A DNA stretch of 64,000 bases from Candidatus Competibacteraceae bacterium (GTDB lineage: Bacteria; Bacteroidota; Bacteroidia; CAIKAF01), in the NCBI GenBank assembly GCA_014879445.1, contig JACSSC010000025.1, positions 1-64,000 of the forward strand, written 5' to 3'. The position numbers and the translations under genes were made by a program. Below the pieces are notes generated by a model. The model worked only from the letters and a program-made list of their open reading frames with translations, searched no databases and was not told where the DNA came from. Position 1 is the first letter of the stretch. Every line of letters starts with the position of its first letter. Positions 20,732 through 31,082 of this stretch are shown here, in pieces.

Positions 20732-21445
20732 TCAATTTTCGGGCACGATAAGCTTAAATCCTATCCCATGTACCACCTGAATTTTAATACGCTCGTCAGC
20801 AGACAGATATTTACGAAGTTTGGAAATAAAAACATCCATACTTCGACCGGTAAAATAATCATCCTTGCCCCAAACAGATTTCAAAAGTATTTCACGGGTA
20901 ATTACCTGATTTTTGTGCAAGCAGAGTATGCGTAGCAAATTGGCTTCCCGTTCAGTCAAATGACGAGAATCTTCTCCCTTTATCAGCACAAATTCGGGAT
21001 AATTGAACACGTAAATCCCTAACTCAAAAATATCTTTATTTTCGGGCGACATGGAAACTCCCTGGCTTCTTTTAAGGATGTTGCTTACCCGCAATACCAA
21101 TTCTTCCGTTGAAAACGGTTTGGTTATATAATCGTCTGCCCCAATTTTCAATCCCTTTATCCTATCCTCAGACAATGATTTAGCCGAAAGAAAAATGATA
21201 GGCACCGTAGTATTAATTTTTCGAATAAATTCAGCCACCTCATATCCGTCTTGATGAGGCAACATGATATCGAGGATACATAAATCAAATGATTGTGTGC
21301 CAAACTTCTGAATGGCAGATTGGCCATCTGTGCAAAGTGTAACTGTATAATTCTGCTCTTCAAGCAAATCTTTAACTACCATTCCCAAATTCTGGTCATC
21401 CTCAACATAAAGGATATGAACGAGTGAGATGTTGTTGTCTTCCAT
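20732..21445 (-). CDS. OmpR-family response regulator
   Basis: Receiver ILYVEDDQNLG..LDIMLPHQDGYEV..KIGADDYITKPFS; winged-helix LTEREANLLRILCLHKNQVITREILLKSVWG. Confidence 0.95.
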   Translation of the reverse strand: MEDNNISLVHILYVEDDQNLGMVVKDLLEEQNYTVTLCTDGQSAIQKFGTQSFDLCILDIMLPHQDGYEVAEFIRKINTTVPIIFLSAKSLSEDRIKGLKIGADDYITKPFSTEELVLRVSNILKRSQGVSMSPENKDIFELGIYVFNYPEFVLIKGEDSRHLTEREANLLRILCLHKNQVITREILLKSVWGKDDYFTGRSMDVFISKLRKYLSADERIKIQVVHGIGFKLIVPEN

Positions 21446-21451
21446 AAATGA

Positions 21452-22741
21452 TCATTGATTATTTTGCAAAATTATTCTAAAAATCGTGCCAATTCCAGGC
21501 GTTGATGATAATTCTATCTTGCCTCCATGCAGTTTGACAATTTTTCTCACGTAGCTTAAGCCGAGCCCGAAACCCTTGACATTGTGAACATTACCAGTTG
21601 GAACGCGATAAAATTTCTCAAAAATCATTTTCTGATACTCTTTCGGAATGCCAATGCCGTTGTCTTGAATTTCAATTACTAAATGATGGTATTTGTTATA
21701 GGTTCGTATTTGAATTAAAGGGTCTTCTTTGCTGTATTTCAATGCATTATCAATTAAATTAAAAATAACATTAGTCAGATGATCGTTATCACCTAAGATA
21801 TGGTCAGATTGGGCATCTAAAGCGAGTTTAAGTTCACAATTTTTTTCAATGGCACGAACGCGAATTTTCTCAACCACATTTTTTATCAAAGCATGGGCAT
21901 TTATAAGATTCCTTTTCAATTTAGTACGTGTTGAGTCAAACATGGCAATATTTAATATTTGATCAACCTGTGACTTAAGCCGCATACCTTCATCTTTGAT
22001 GATATGGGCATATCTCTTAACTTTCTCCGGATTCTGGTGGATGGATTCTTTTAACAACTGATCGCTTGATACTGTAATAGTAGCAATAGGGGTTTTAAAC
22101 TCATGCGTCATATTATTAATAAAATCGGTTTTAATTTCAGATAATTTTTTTTGTTTGAAAATAGCCATAAGAAGATATACAAAAAATAAAACAATGATGA
22201 ATACCCCGATTGAAGAGTATATCATAATGCCCATTTGCCTGGATATATACTTACCTTTGGAAGGAAAGAAAACACCAAAACGATGACTGTCTTTGTTTAA
22301 ATTGAAAGAAGATATGGAAGGAGATATCGGTTTGCTCTTCTTAACTACAACTCCGTTTTTATCCATTTCAAGAGCATGGCTCCAAATTACAGAATCAAGA
22401 AAACAATCGTAAATAACATATTGAAAATCGAGATAAATACCATATCGGTTAAACTCTATCAGAAGCAGATTTTCTAAATGGTCAGGACTGGTAGTATTCG
22501 TAATATCAACAGTAAAATAATCGGATGAAAATTTAGATACAGGTTCTCGTACACTCAATGTGTCTTTATTATAACGATTAATCTGTCCGGCAACACTCAT
22601 CAAAGCCAAGCTAACTCGATTGTCAAACTGCTCTTCCGTAAAATCTCTTGCTTTCTGCACCCAGTACACTTGTAGCCAAATCAAACCACCCAAAATAAAA
22701 GCTGAGAAGAAAATAATAAAACGGATCGTACGATTTGTCAC
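21452..22741 (-). CDS. Two-component sensor histidine kinase
   Basis: Two TMs; H-box NMTHEFKTPIATI; N box NLIDNALKYSKE; DNGIGIPKEYQ; GFGLGLSYVRKIVKLHGG. GTG start. Confidence 0.95.
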   Translation of the reverse strand: MTNRTIRFIIFFSAFILGGLIWLQVYWVQKARDFTEEQFDNRVSLALMSVAGQINRYNKDTLSVREPVSKFSSDYFTVDITNTTSPDHLENLLLIEFNRYGIYLDFQYVIYDCFLDSVIWSHALEMDKNGVVVKKSKPISPSISSFNLNKDSHRFGVFFPSKGKYISRQMGIMIYSSIGVFIIVLFFVYLLMAIFKQKKLSEIKTDFINNMTHEFKTPIATITVSSDQLLKESIHQNPEKVKRYAHIIKDEGMRLKSQVDQILNIAMFDSTRTKLKRNLINAHALIKNVVEKIRVRAIEKNCELKLALDAQSDHILGDNDHLTNVIFNLIDNALKYSKEDPLIQIRTYNKYHHLVIEIQDNGIGIPKEYQKMIFEKFYRVPTGNVHNVKGFGLGLSYVRKIVKLHGGKIELSSTPGIGTIFRIILQNNQ

Positions 22742-22754
22742 AGTATTTTTTTTT

Positions 22755-22762
22755 CAAAGGTA
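22755..22762 (-). promoter_or_regulatory. -7 box upstream of the HK/RR/thioredoxin operon
   Basis: Forward CAAAGGTA = TACCTTTG on minus, 13 bp upstream of the GTG start. Confidence 0.45.
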
Positions 22763-22837
22763 CAATTTTAGTTTTTTGAAAAACAGGCAACTGAGAATTT
22801 CTGCTCTATGAAACATAATAAATAATGGTAAAATTAT

Positions 22838-22845
22838 TACATTTG
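22838..22845 (+). promoter_or_regulatory. -7 box immediately 5' of the HYC_CC_PP gene
   Basis: TACATTTG ends 4 nt before the ATG at 22850; no clear -33 box. Confidence 0.35.
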
Positions 22846-22849
22846 TGTA

Positions 22850-23341
22850 ATGAGAAAACGACAAGTAATAGCATTATTTCTGCTTTTGATTTTCGCTACA
22901 GGGATTCAAGGTTTTAGTATTACGCGTCATTATTGCACACATTCGGGCGAAGCATTTTATGGTTTAGGTTATGCTCCGAAGCATACCTGCTCGACAGATC
23001 TCGAATTAAATCAAGATGCCTGCTGTGCTAAAGAGCAAGAGAGCAAGCAGGAAAATCAAAATAAGTCATGCTGTGCCACAAATATTGAATCTTCATCACA
23101 TAACCATACAGATTTCACAGAAGATTGTTGCAGTGATGAGCATGCATACTTTCAGGTCTTAACGCAATTTTTAAAAGATTCTGTCAACCTGAGTTTTTTA
23201 TCATTTTATACACCCCCGACGGTTATCATTTATTATCAGTCGTATTCATTTTTCTTACTACAAAATGAAGCATTTTTTTGGAATGATCCCGAAGATATTT
23301 CAGTTCCCGACTTAGCTTATATTTCGGTATTTCGCATTTGA
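22850..23341 (+). CDS. HYC_CC_PP-like Cys/His-rich secreted protein
   Basis: Signal peptide then ITRHYCTHSGEAFYG, DACCAKEQ, KSCCATN, EDCCSDEH, YTPPTVI. Confidence 0.75.
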   Translation: MRKRQVIALFLLLIFATGIQGFSITRHYCTHSGEAFYGLGYAPKHTCSTDLELNQDACCAKEQESKQENQNKSCCATNIESSSHNHTDFTEDCCSDEHAYFQVLTQFLKDSVNLSFLSFYTPPTVIIYYQSYSFFLLQNEAFFWNDPEDISVPDLAYISVFRI

Positions 23342-23426
23342 TTTTTCAGCTTATTGACATATAGCATCATCAACGATGTCAATTTCAGTATGCATTAATT
23401 TTGAAAAATCAATTGATGAAATTAAA

Positions 23427-25646
23427 ATGAAAAATATTTTTTTTATTATAATCATAAGCAGCATCTCGCTTATGACATTCTCGCAACATCCCGTAACGGG
23501 CATTGTGCAGGATGAAAATGGTACACCTTTAATGGGCGCAAATCTGTATTGGGCTCAATCACAAACTGGCACAATAACCGACACATCTGGATATTTCTCA
23601 ATTGCGCCACCCGATTCAATGGTTAATCCATTGATTGTATCTTATATTGGATATCAAACCGACACATTTTTGGTATCACCTGGCGATCGTGTAAAAATTA
23701 CACTAAATCCATATGCTCTATTAAACACAATTGTTATTGAAGCAACCACTCAGAGAAGCTTTTACTCTAGCCAGACAGCATCTCTTACAGAATATCTCAC
23801 ACAAAAAGAATTCAGAAAAGCCGCATGTTGCAACTTGTCAGAAAGTTTTGAAACCAATGCATCTGTTGATGTTAGTTTTACAGATGCATTAACGGGAGCC
23901 AAGCATATTCAAATGCTTGGATTAGATGGAAAATATGTGCAGCTTACCACCGAATTATTACCCTCAATTCGTGTTTTGGCTGCGCCATTTGGCCTAACAT
24001 ATATTGCAGGACCATGGCTTGAAAGCATCCAAATATCAAAAGGTGCAGGATCGGTTGTTAACGGATTTGAAGCCGTTACAGGTCAAATCAATATTGAATT
24101 ACGCAAACCGGAAGATGATAAACGGCTTCACTTGAATGTTTATGCCAATCATATGGGAAGAGCTGATGCGAATGCCATCTTCTCTCACCGATTTCGAAAT
24201 GGGAAATGGTCAACGTCATTCCTATGGCACGGAGATATCTTGGCCACAAAAATTGATCATAATAACGACAGTTTTTTGGATATGCCTTTAGTAAAACAAA
24301 CAAGCTTTGTGCACAGATGGAAATACAATGGGGATAGAATTGAAACCATGTTCGGTATCAAAGGATTAATAGAAGATCGAGAAGGCGGCAATCTTCCGTA
24401 TTTCAGAAACGATACGCTCTTCCCCATGTATGGATTTGGCATGCAAACATGGAGGGCTGAAGGTTTTTGGAAATTTGGCATCTTTTTTCCCGGACAGGAA
24501 TGGAAAAGTATTGGAATTCAAACCACCGGAATTTATCATGATCAGCGCGGATTTTTTGGCAACAAAAAATACACAGGCACCCATAGCCATGCATATTTAA
24601 ATATTATTTACCAGTCCATAATATCAAATACTAAGCACAAAATTAAAACAGGTGCCAGCTTTATGTTTGATCAAGTAGTCGAATCATTTGACTCTAGTTC
24701 TTTCAATCGTACAGAGTTTATTCCCGGAGCTTATGTTGAATACACCTTTGATAATCTTCGAAACCTCACGTTGGTTGCCGGAGGACGTGTTGATTATCAC
24801 TCTATGTTTGGCTTCTTCCCTCTTCCACGTATCAATCTGCGATGGGAGATTACAAAGGGTTTGATTATGAGAATATCTGGTGGTCGAGGATGGCGTGTTC
24901 CTTCCTTATTTGCAGAAAACACCCCTTTACTCGTATCATCGAGAAACTTAGTTTTTAATGGATATGAAATCAAACCTGAAGTAGCTTGGAATTATGGAGC
25001 TAGCATGCAATATACTTTTCAGGTTCGAAAAAGAGACGCTGTACTGGTGTTAGATTTTTTCAGAACAGATTTTACCAATCAGCTATTGGCTGATCGTGAA
25101 TCTCAATCAGAAATTAGATTTTACAATCTAGTAGGGGCTTCGTATTCCAATGTATTACAATTCTCATTCAGTATTGAGCCCATAAAAAAATTTGAGATTC
25201 GTGTTGCCTATAAATGGCAGGATGTACGCGCTACATTATCGGGTATATTGCAAGAAGTGCCGTTGGTTTCTACGCATAAAGCATTTGTAAACCTTAGTTA
25301 TACTACACCTAAATGGGGATTTACTTTTGATGTTACAGCCAAAATCAATGGCCCTTCTCGATTACCTGACATCATAGATCCAAGTGGACATACTTGGGGA
25401 ACATACACACCCTGGTATCCGGTTTTCAATGCTCAAATAACCAAAGATTTCAAAATACTATCATGGTATGTGGGTTGCGAAAACATAGGAGGATACACGC
25501 AACATAGCCCAATAATTGGAGCACAAAATCCATTTGGAAACGATTTTGATGCATCGCTGATATGGGCGCCTCTTTTTGGTCAGATGTTTTATACTGGATT
25601 GAGATTTGATTTGGAGTACAAGCAAAAAATAAAACAAAGTCAGTAA
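23427..25646 (+). CDS. TonB-dependent receptor
   Basis: CarboxypepD_reg-like VTGIVQDENGTPLMGANLYWAQ; plug AGPWLESIQISKGAGSVVNGFEAVTGQINIEL; long barrel. Start placed at MKNIFFIII. Confidence 0.92.
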   Translation: MKNIFFIIIISSISLMTFSQHPVTGIVQDENGTPLMGANLYWAQSQTGTITDTSGYFSIAPPDSMVNPLIVSYIGYQTDTFLVSPGDRVKITLNPYALLNTIVIEATTQRSFYSSQTASLTEYLTQKEFRKAACCNLSESFETNASVDVSFTDALTGAKHIQMLGLDGKYVQLTTELLPSIRVLAAPFGLTYIAGPWLESIQISKGAGSVVNGFEAVTGQINIELRKPEDDKRLHLNVYANHMGRADANAIFSHRFRNGKWSTSFLWHGDILATKIDHNNDSFLDMPLVKQTSFVHRWKYNGDRIETMFGIKGLIEDREGGNLPYFRNDTLFPMYGFGMQTWRAEGFWKFGIFFPGQEWKSIGIQTTGIYHDQRGFFGNKKYTGTHSHAYLNIIYQSIISNTKHKIKTGASFMFDQVVESFDSSSFNRTEFIPGAYVEYTFDNLRNLTLVAGGRVDYHSMFGFFPLPRINLRWEITKGLIMRISGGRGWRVPSLFAENTPLLVSSRNLVFNGYEIKPEVAWNYGASMQYTFQVRKRDAVLVLDFFRTDFTNQLLADRESQSEIRFYNLVGASYSNVLQFSFSIEPIKKFEIRVAYKWQDVRATLSGILQEVPLVSTHKAFVNLSYTTPKWGFTFDVTAKINGPSRLPDIIDPSGHTWGTYTPWYPVFNAQITKDFKILSWYVGCENIGGYTQHSPIIGAQNPFGNDFDASLIWAPLFGQMFYTGLRFDLEYKQKIKQSQ

Positions 25647-26353
25647 TGCACGGCACATGCTATACTAACTGCACCAATCTTTTTAGCGCCTGCCTGTAAC
25701 AAAGTGTGAGCACATGATTCGAGCGTAGAGCCGGTAGTTATAACATCATCTACTAATATCAAATTCTTTCCGACAATCCTTTCTGGATGAATGATAGTAA
25801 ATTTATCTTTCACATTTTGCCAGCGGTCGAAGCGCGACTTTTTGGTTTGTGTTTCTGTATATACGGTACGTACAAGAATATCTGATAGTGTTTGAATACC
25901 TGAGGAATTCGTTAGGCCCAAAGAAAACTCTGCGCTTTGATTAAATCCTCGTTGTCTATGTTTAGTAGGATGGAGTGGTACGGGGATAAAACAAAAAGGA
26001 TTCCATTGTTGAAGAATTTCTTTAAGCTGAAATCCGTAATATTCGCCTAAAAAACGTGCTAAATTTCGATTATTCTTATACTTAATTTCATGTAATAATC
26101 TTTGTACTTTTAAACCTTTTTCAAAAAAGAAAAGCGAAGTTGCAAAATTTATGGTTACACGCCCTCTAAAAATCTTTTCTACAGGATTGGCAGATACTAA
26201 GTGATATTGGGTTTGAGGGAGCTGCAACATGCAGGGTATGCATATCTCTTTTTCACCACGAACTAATTTTTGCCCGCAAGCTGCACAGGTTTCAGGATAT
26301 ATCAAGCCAATGATATCAGACAAAATTTGGATATTTTTCCAGAAAGGATTCAT
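25640..26353 (-). CDS. ComF family protein (phosphoribosyltransferase-like)
   Basis: Zn-finger CAACGQKLVRGEKEICIPC; PRPP motif LILVDDVITTGSTLESCAHTL; VPLHPTKHRQRGFNQS. Confidence 0.92.
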   Translation of the reverse strand: MNPFWKNIQILSDIIGLIYPETCAACGQKLVRGEKEICIPCMLQLPQTQYHLVSANPVEKIFRGRVTINFATSLFFFEKGLKVQRLLHEIKYKNNRNLARFLGEYYGFQLKEILQQWNPFCFIPVPLHPTKHRQRGFNQSAEFSLGLTNSSGIQTLSDILVRTVYTETQTKKSRFDRWQNVKDKFTIIHPERIVGKNLILVDDVITTGSTLESCAHTLLQAGAKKIGAVSIACAVHY

Positions 26354-26356
26354 AAA

Positions 26357-29300
26357 TTAGAAAAAAGCTCTGACCTGCATAGTGGCGATATGTACAAAAG
26401 GAGCGCCTTCAGATTTTCGACCATCGTATTGTAGTGTAATTTGCAAATAATTACCAATAGTGCGTTGAAAGGAAGCTCCCCAAGTAACATTAATCCCCGT
26501 TTTCAAACTCTCAAGCATCTCAAAAGAAAGTGCAGTATTAGGAATCCCGTTATAATCAATCCATATCAAATTTCCCCTCACCTGCAATTGTCCTTTGGCT
26601 ATAAAATTTGTTTTTAAGTCAATTCCCCAATCATGGATACGCGCCAATTCGCCACCCTGAAGAAGAGTATCCCCAACCACTCCCCGATTTTCTTTATAAG
26701 ACATCCGATATGTAGTACCAATGCGCCATTTGGTATTCGGCTGAAAAACAAATTCCGGTTTTACATCGGCATAAATAATTCTATAATTTCGATTACGCAA
26801 CCATTCCGACTCATATGTTTTTTCGCCGGAAGACGTTTCCAAAAGTATCGTAAACATTCTTATAAATGCCCATCTAAATCGCATAGAACCATATTGATGA
26901 TTGCGTGTATCCAAACCATTGCTCATCAACATTTTTTGCCTGTTGTCATGGTAATTCAACTCAATGCCCAGTTTAGAATGAAAGCGATTGACATAAAGGG
27001 TCTGTCTGAATAAATAGTTTAATGAAATTAAAGAAGTATCAGCAGTAGCAATTTGAAATGGATTAAAAGAGGATGCAAAATCATCCATTTGCGTTTTTCG
27101 TTCAGTTTGTAATATAGTTTGCGAACTGAAACGCGACAACACTTTTTTCCAACCCTTGGCTTTCTTCCATATAGCGGGAGATTGCAGATTGAGTGATGCG
27201 GTGAATTGATTATAATATGTTCGAATAAATTCAGCAGTTGGAACAAAAAACCTTATATAAGTTAAGCCGTCAGTGCCCACAATTGTACCTGTGCGGATTT
27301 CAAACTCATCGCGTTGTTTAATGCCATCACCATTATAATCAATCCATACATGAGAGCCCAGCGTATTTAGAGATTGAACATATTGAAAATCTCTCCTGTT
27401 TTCCATGCCCGAACCTGTTTCGTAAAAAAGATTTAATCTAACCGCTCCTTTTCCATAATTGCCATTATACTCTAAACGAGTCAGTAAAGTATTTTCATTA
27501 TTTCTTTTAAGCAACATAGTATCTGTAATCTGCAAGTAACGATAAGTAACTGCCGACTTAAAAAAATGATTTTCGTGTGGCTTTAATTCAAATGATGCGC
27601 CTGCAAAATGAGCTATGGCCGCCATTTCAAGTATATTATTTGCCGACAAATAATCCAATCTGTTTTTATAAAACACCCGCCATCTGTTTTCGTTTGATTT
27701 ACCTTGATGTAAAAAAAACTCCCACTCATTAAACATATAACTGTTTCCGGCCAGCGAATCTGTTTGTCCGTTATAAAAAACATTGTATTCTGTTTCTCCC
27801 TGAACACCAATGGATAAAGGTTTCCAGTGACGAGCAGCCAAAATCCTTTGCCTTAAAAAAAGTGTATTTTGTATTGTATCATTTGATGACATCTGACTCG
27901 CATCCCACTTCAACTCCCACCTTTTGTATTTAATATCCAATTGCAATTGATTGCGGTGAGCCAAATAATCTGTTCCTTTTATATACATTCCTGATGAGAC
28001 AATAATCTTACCCCACGATGGTTGCATAATCTGTATAGAAAGCTGAGGAATATAATCGGTAGAGTTAAATTTTTTCTGAATCTGACTATTGGGATTGTTG
28101 CGATTAACAAAATTCCAATCACGTTCAAATTCAACCGATCGGAAACGAATGACAGGTACAAAATTTTCATTCACATGTTCATAAGTTGCTAGGGCAAGTA
28201 GTTGCAATGTGTCGTTTGATTTTTTCTTTAAATTCGCATTGTAGGAAGCTTTAATCCTAAATGCATACCCTAAGTCATCCTCGCCATTGAGTGATGAAAA
28301 TGTGTTTTTATCAAACCTACTCAAAGCCCCTTCAGCATCAATCTCCCATTTTTTTCTCGCTTGATAATTTGCACCAAAAGTAAACATAAGATGACTCTTT
28401 GGAGCCACAAGCAATACAACGGGTTCATATCTGCCATTTTTACTCCCATCAATATTAGGTGCAATCCACTCAAAAATTTTTCCGTTAGCTGAAGAAGGTT
28501 TAAGAACATAGTTTCCATTTCCCTCTCCTACATCTGAAAAGCTTAAACGATAGTAAGCGCTATCAGGGTGTACAGAGTACACATATATAGAATAGTTTTG
28601 AGAAAAGACATTGGTATCAATCATTTTGTAGAGAATTTCGAAAGTATTAAATCCAACCGAATCGGCAGAAGGTGCAAAGGCCTGCTGAATTTGGTCGCCA
28701 ACTTGGCTTAGGATAACTTTTTGCGTATCACTCAATGCTTGACCGAGTGGTGAGTTCTTATCATCGAATTCTGTAAAAAAATTTGCTCTATATGAAAAAC
28801 CTTTATATTTCCATTCATTACCTGCTTGTACCATCCACCTTTGATAGTTTCTATCGGCATATTCAAATTCAATCACAATTCTAGAATCTTTTGTAATCAG
28901 TCGGTTAGAGGTAAATCTGATTTCGGCAGTATTATAATCAATGATATAATCATTTTCCTGGCCTCTCTCCATTTTTTTTCCATCTATAAAAACTACTTCG
29001 GTGCCAGAAAGAACAACAATAAAAAACTCACCTTCGTTGCCTGATAAGCGATATGGACCTTGATTACCTTCCATTCCCATCATTTCCTGTCGTCTAAATT
29101 TTCCTCGTGCCACAGCACCGGCAACCATACCATTAATGCTGCCTGTCTCTTCATTTTTAAATAGCTTATGGTTGGGAATAGCGGTTTTTATGCTTATGCC
29201 CTGTGCTCTTTTATTAATATTCAGAAAATATCCTGTAGGTTTTGTGATAAAAAAATCTCCTCCAATAACCTGTGTGCTGCCTTTTGAAAGCTGTATAAAA

Positions 29301-29941
29301 ATTTTGTCAAAGTCCTGCAATTGCTGAGTATTCCCATCGGGCTGAACAGGTATATTTTCATCTGTAATTGCAGCAAGAATTTCGATATCATTATTCAGCT
29401 TTCCTGCTAATTGCAGATTAAACGATGATACCAATGAAGCATCCTGAGCATTGCCAAATGCAATGCCTCTGGTCAAGCTCCCAGATTTGGTAATTCCATC
29501 CATACTGAACAATTGACTACGATGCAAGTGTTGTTTAGAGTCATAAGCAGTAGATGTGGGTTGGTTTCCCGGCATTTTCCATTTAGTAATAATTTGTTGC
29601 TTGATAGGGTCTTTAGCGGTAGCTGAAAACAAAACTGAAAATGTTCGATAAGTTGCCGTAAGTAATTCTTCCGACATACCTGCGGCATACCATTTGTCAA
29701 GATACAAAGTAAGTCGGGCTGACTCAAAATCGAGTTTGTAAAATGATTCAGGCACTTTGACATTTCGTTGTTGCAGCGAAAAAGAGGATGGGATGATGCT
29801 GAGTGTATCGAGAGTAATGGTATCAGTAAGAGCAAATGTTTTAACTCTGCTATTCGACAGCGTTTGTGCCGTAGCCAATTGCTTGCCCCAACAACACATT
29901 AGCCAAACAGCAAAAATATATGGTATGCGTATAGTTGACAA
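26357..29941 (-). CDS. Large putative outer-membrane protein, conserved-hypothetical type
   Basis: 1194 aa; signal peptide; GSLTRGIAFGNAQDASLVSSFNLQLAGKLNNDIEILAAITDENIPVQPDGNTQQLQDFDKIFIQL; beta-rich; C-terminal ..QVRAFF. Confidence 0.7.
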   Translation of the reverse strand: MSTIRIPYIFAVWLMCCWGKQLATAQTLSNSRVKTFALTDTITLDTLSIIPSSFSLQQRNVKVPESFYKLDFESARLTLYLDKWYAAGMSEELLTATYRTFSVLFSATAKDPIKQQIITKWKMPGNQPTSTAYDSKQHLHRSQLFSMDGITKSGSLTRGIAFGNAQDASLVSSFNLQLAGKLNNDIEILAAITDENIPVQPDGNTQQLQDFDKIFIQLSKGSTQVIGGDFFITKPTGYFLNINKRAQGISIKTAIPNHKLFKNEETGSINGMVAGAVARGKFRRQEMMGMEGNQGPYRLSGNEGEFFIVVLSGTEVVFIDGKKMERGQENDYIIDYNTAEIRFTSNRLITKDSRIVIEFEYADRNYQRWMVQAGNEWKYKGFSYRANFFTEFDDKNSPLGQALSDTQKVILSQVGDQIQQAFAPSADSVGFNTFEILYKMIDTNVFSQNYSIYVYSVHPDSAYYRLSFSDVGEGNGNYVLKPSSANGKIFEWIAPNIDGSKNGRYEPVVLLVAPKSHLMFTFGANYQARKKWEIDAEGALSRFDKNTFSSLNGEDDLGYAFRIKASYNANLKKKSNDTLQLLALATYEHVNENFVPVIRFRSVEFERDWNFVNRNNPNSQIQKKFNSTDYIPQLSIQIMQPSWGKIIVSSGMYIKGTDYLAHRNQLQLDIKYKRWELKWDASQMSSNDTIQNTLFLRQRILAARHWKPLSIGVQGETEYNVFYNGQTDSLAGNSYMFNEWEFFLHQGKSNENRWRVFYKNRLDYLSANNILEMAAIAHFAGASFELKPHENHFFKSAVTYRYLQITDTMLLKRNNENTLLTRLEYNGNYGKGAVRLNLFYETGSGMENRRDFQYVQSLNTLGSHVWIDYNGDGIKQRDEFEIRTGTIVGTDGLTYIRFFVPTAEFIRTYYNQFTASLNLQSPAIWKKAKGWKKVLSRFSSQTILQTERKTQMDDFASSFNPFQIATADTSLISLNYLFRQTLYVNRFHSKLGIELNYHDNRQKMLMSNGLDTRNHQYGSMRFRWAFIRMFTILLETSSGEKTYESEWLRNRNYRIIYADVKPEFVFQPNTKWRIGTTYRMSYKENRGVVGDTLLQGGELARIHDWGIDLKTNFIAKGQLQVRGNLIWIDYNGIPNTALSFEMLESLKTGINVTWGASFQRTIGNYLQITLQYDGRKSEGAPFVHIATMQVRAFF

Positions 29942-30058
29942 CTGATCAATTTTACATTAGCCGGAATACTCCGGGTTCATATATCCCCTCATGTATTTTC
30001 AAAGATACGCCAAAGGGCAATGTGATGTATAAATTGAGCAAAAAGTAGATTATAATTT

Positions 30059-30988
30059 TTAGAAGAAACAATCAGATGGTCGTCGTTTACGCTTTCCGAG
30101 ATCAATACCAATGAGAATTTCGTGCGATCCATAATCATTGTAGCGCAAGTCATTGTATGGAAAATCAAAAGCATATACCACATGAACTTTTTCTAAAAAA
30201 TAGTAGCCGATATTAAAGCCAAAAGATTCGTTAAACCTATACAACATTCCCATCCATACTTTTTTATTCCAAACAAAACTCGGATTAAGTGTAAAAGTGA
30301 AAGGTGCATTTTCGCTAATTTGCAAAATGGCTGATGGTTTAAATTCCCACACCCGTGCAAAAGATAAATTGTATCCGCCCATCAAAAAATAATGACGTGA
30401 AATAACCGGCTGTTGGCCAATAGCCATTGGTGCACCCATAGTAAATGGCAACAAACGTGGTATTGAAACACCAACAAAATGTCGTTTGCCATGATACATA
30501 AGTCCAAACCCAAAATTTGGCACAGCCGACAGTTGGCCGGAACCCAAATTGGGATCGCTTGGATCATCAACAATCAACCCATTAAAGTTAGCTTGATAAA
30601 TATCCGCACCGGCACTGATGCCAAAACTCAAACGGTGGTTTTGACGGTTTAGCTTCAGGTTATATGCAAAATCGGCATAAATCGCTTGCTGTAAACGAAC
30701 ACCTATCATGTCATTCTGAAAATTAAGTCCAATGCCAAGTTTATCTTTAAGCAATGGCATAGAAAAGCTAAAGAATTGTGTATGCGGAGCTCCCTGAATA
30801 CCCACCCACTGACTCCTATGATGCAAGACAAAATGTATAGTACCTCGACTACCTGCATAAGCTGGATTGTATGCCAGGGGATTGAACATGTATAGTGAAC
30901 TTTGCGCATCCTGCTGCGCACTTACCCTAAACGAAAAACTGAGGAAAATAATTCCTAGCCAAAGGTTGATGATGATTGCACTACGCAT
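30059..30988 (-). CDS. PorP/SprF family type IX secretion system membrane protein
   Basis: Signal peptide; QDAQSSLYMFNPLAYNPAYAGSRGTIHFVLHHRSQWVGIQGAPHTQFFS. Confidence 0.93.
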   Translation of the reverse strand: MRSAIIINLWLGIIFLSFSFRVSAQQDAQSSLYMFNPLAYNPAYAGSRGTIHFVLHHRSQWVGIQGAPHTQFFSFSMPLLKDKLGIGLNFQNDMIGVRLQQAIYADFAYNLKLNRQNHRLSFGISAGADIYQANFNGLIVDDPSDPNLGSGQLSAVPNFGFGLMYHGKRHFVGVSIPRLLPFTMGAPMAIGQQPVISRHYFLMGGYNLSFARVWEFKPSAILQISENAPFTFTLNPSFVWNKKVWMGMLYRFNESFGFNIGYYFLEKVHVVYAFDFPYNDLRYNDYGSHEILIGIDLGKRKRRPSDCFF

Positions 30989-31082
30989 AAGAATAATAAC
31001 ATCCGATTTTCAAATATACAAAAAATCAGCGAATTAACACGATAGGGCGAAAATCAATCAAATTTTGTTGTAAAAGAAATCA

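Noticed and set aside
26633-27013. 126-aa plus-strand ORF antisense to the 1194-aa protein
   Set aside because: No signal peptide, domain motif or start context; fits chance opening opposite a long ORF.
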